Shown here in pieces: positions 13,301-13,695 of a stretch of 13,695 nucleotides of DNA. Each line of letters begins with the position of its first letter. The first letter of the stretch is position 1. The position numbers were made by a program, and so were the translations under genes. Source of the DNA: Betaproteobacteria bacterium (GTDB lineage Bacteria > Pseudomonadota > Gammaproteobacteria > Burkholderiales > Thiobacillaceae). The notes under the pieces were generated by a model, which was given only the letters and a program-made list of their open reading frames with translations, was not told the DNA's origin and searched no databases. Location of the stretch: the NCBI GenBank assembly GCA_020049245.1, contig JAIFLB010000121.1:1-13695 (forward strand), written 5' to 3'.

Positions 13301-13695
13301 ATGTTTACTGGCAGCCTCGTTGCACTCGTTACCCCCATGCTTGCCGATGGGGCTTTGGATATGCCGCGTTTCCGGGCATTGATTGAATGGCATATCGATC
13401 AAGGCACCGATGGCCTGGTCATCGTCGGCACCACCGGCGAGTCCCCCACGGTGAATACCGAAGAGCACTGTCTATTGTTGCGGACTGCGGTCGAACAGGC
13501 TGCCGGACGCGTACCGGTGATCGCCGGCACGGGGGCGAATTCGACCACCGAGGCGATCGAATTGACCCATTGTGCCAAGGCCGCAGGCGCTTCCGCCGGT
13601 CTATCCGTGGCGCCGTATTACAACAAACCGACGCAGGAAGGGCTTTACCAGCACTTCAAGGCGATTGCCGAAGCGGTCGATCTGCCGCTGATTCT
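13301..13695 (+). CDS. dapA: 4-hydroxy-tetrahydrodipicolinate synthase, 5' part (cut by the window edge)
   Basis: First committed enzyme of the diaminopimelate/lysine pathway: condenses pyruvate with aspartate semialdehyde. About 131 of roughly 290 residues are visible and run off the right edge. The N-terminus MFTGSLVALVTPM is the family start. GTTGESPT (43-50) carries T44 and T45 of the catalytic triad region, PVIAGTGANSTTEAI (72-86) is conserved, and PYYNKPTQEGLYQHFKAIAE (105-124) carries Y107. The third triad tyrosine and the Schiff-base lysine lie beyond the window. The gap after fliR contains TAAAAT (13268-13273), a plausible -10 without a clear -35, then T8; the ribosome-binding site is weak. 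Its own promoter is likely but not certain. Confidence 0.95.
   Translation, partial: MFTGSLVALVTPMLADGALDMPRFRALIEWHIDQGTDGLVIVGTTGESPTVNTEEHCLLLRTAVEQAAGRVPVIAGTGANSTTEAIELTHCAKAAGASAGLSVAPYYNKPTQEGLYQHFKAIAEAVDLPLI

Overview
The window looks like chromosomal DNA from a flagellated betaproteobacterium, probably of the Rhodocyclales/Nitrosomonadales type. The evidence is the gene orders pcnB-folK-deoxynucleoside kinase-panB-panC and exbB-exbD-lpxK-Trm112, a gamma/beta-style fliK to fliR cluster, and protein features such as PcnB beginning MIRRFIKKVFGK. The taxonomic assignment is by pattern recognition only. Coding density is high. I see no tRNA, rRNA, CRISPR array, insertion sequence or prophage gene.

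Left block, minus strand (about 150-4408): a compact set of housekeeping genes read leftwards. A possible nine-codon leader ORF stops inside the start codon of pcnB (poly(A) polymerase). It is followed by folK (folate pathway), a deoxynucleoside kinase, and panB and panC (pantothenate/CoA pathway). Overlaps at pcnB/folK (8 nt) and panB/panC (1 nt) indicate co-transcription and translational coupling.

Divergent control region (4409-4538): it carries a perfect TATAAT for the left operon and a reasonable sigma-70 promoter for the right operon.

Middle block, plus strand (4539-6868): exbB and exbD (proton-motive-force energiser), lpxK (lipid A 4'-kinase) and a small Trm112/YcaR-type zinc-ribbon protein. 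kdsB commonly follows lpxK-ycaR, but here the next gene is flagellar.

Right block, plus strand (6894-13193): fliJ, fliK, fliL, fliM, fliN, fliO, fliP, fliQ and fliR. These encode an export chaperone, the hook-length ruler, a stator-associated protein, the switch/C-ring proteins and the export-gate membrane proteins. fliK has its own sigma-54 type -24/-12 promoter and ends at a strong hairpin terminator, so fliL-fliR are probably a separate unit. The operon's usual front part (fliE-fliI) and flhB are not in the window. A 5'-complete, 3'-truncated dapA begins at 13301 and runs off the right edge.

No wholly novel system is evident; the genes are recognisable core families. The points most worth a second look are: a G9 tract in fliK whose slippage in either direction meets a stop within about 20 nt; the sigma-54 promoter before fliK; a protein-conserved tandem DDW-AALAEQE motif at the FliN N-terminus; the leader ORF overlapping the pcnB start; and the envelope-operon/flagellar junction where kdsB might be expected.
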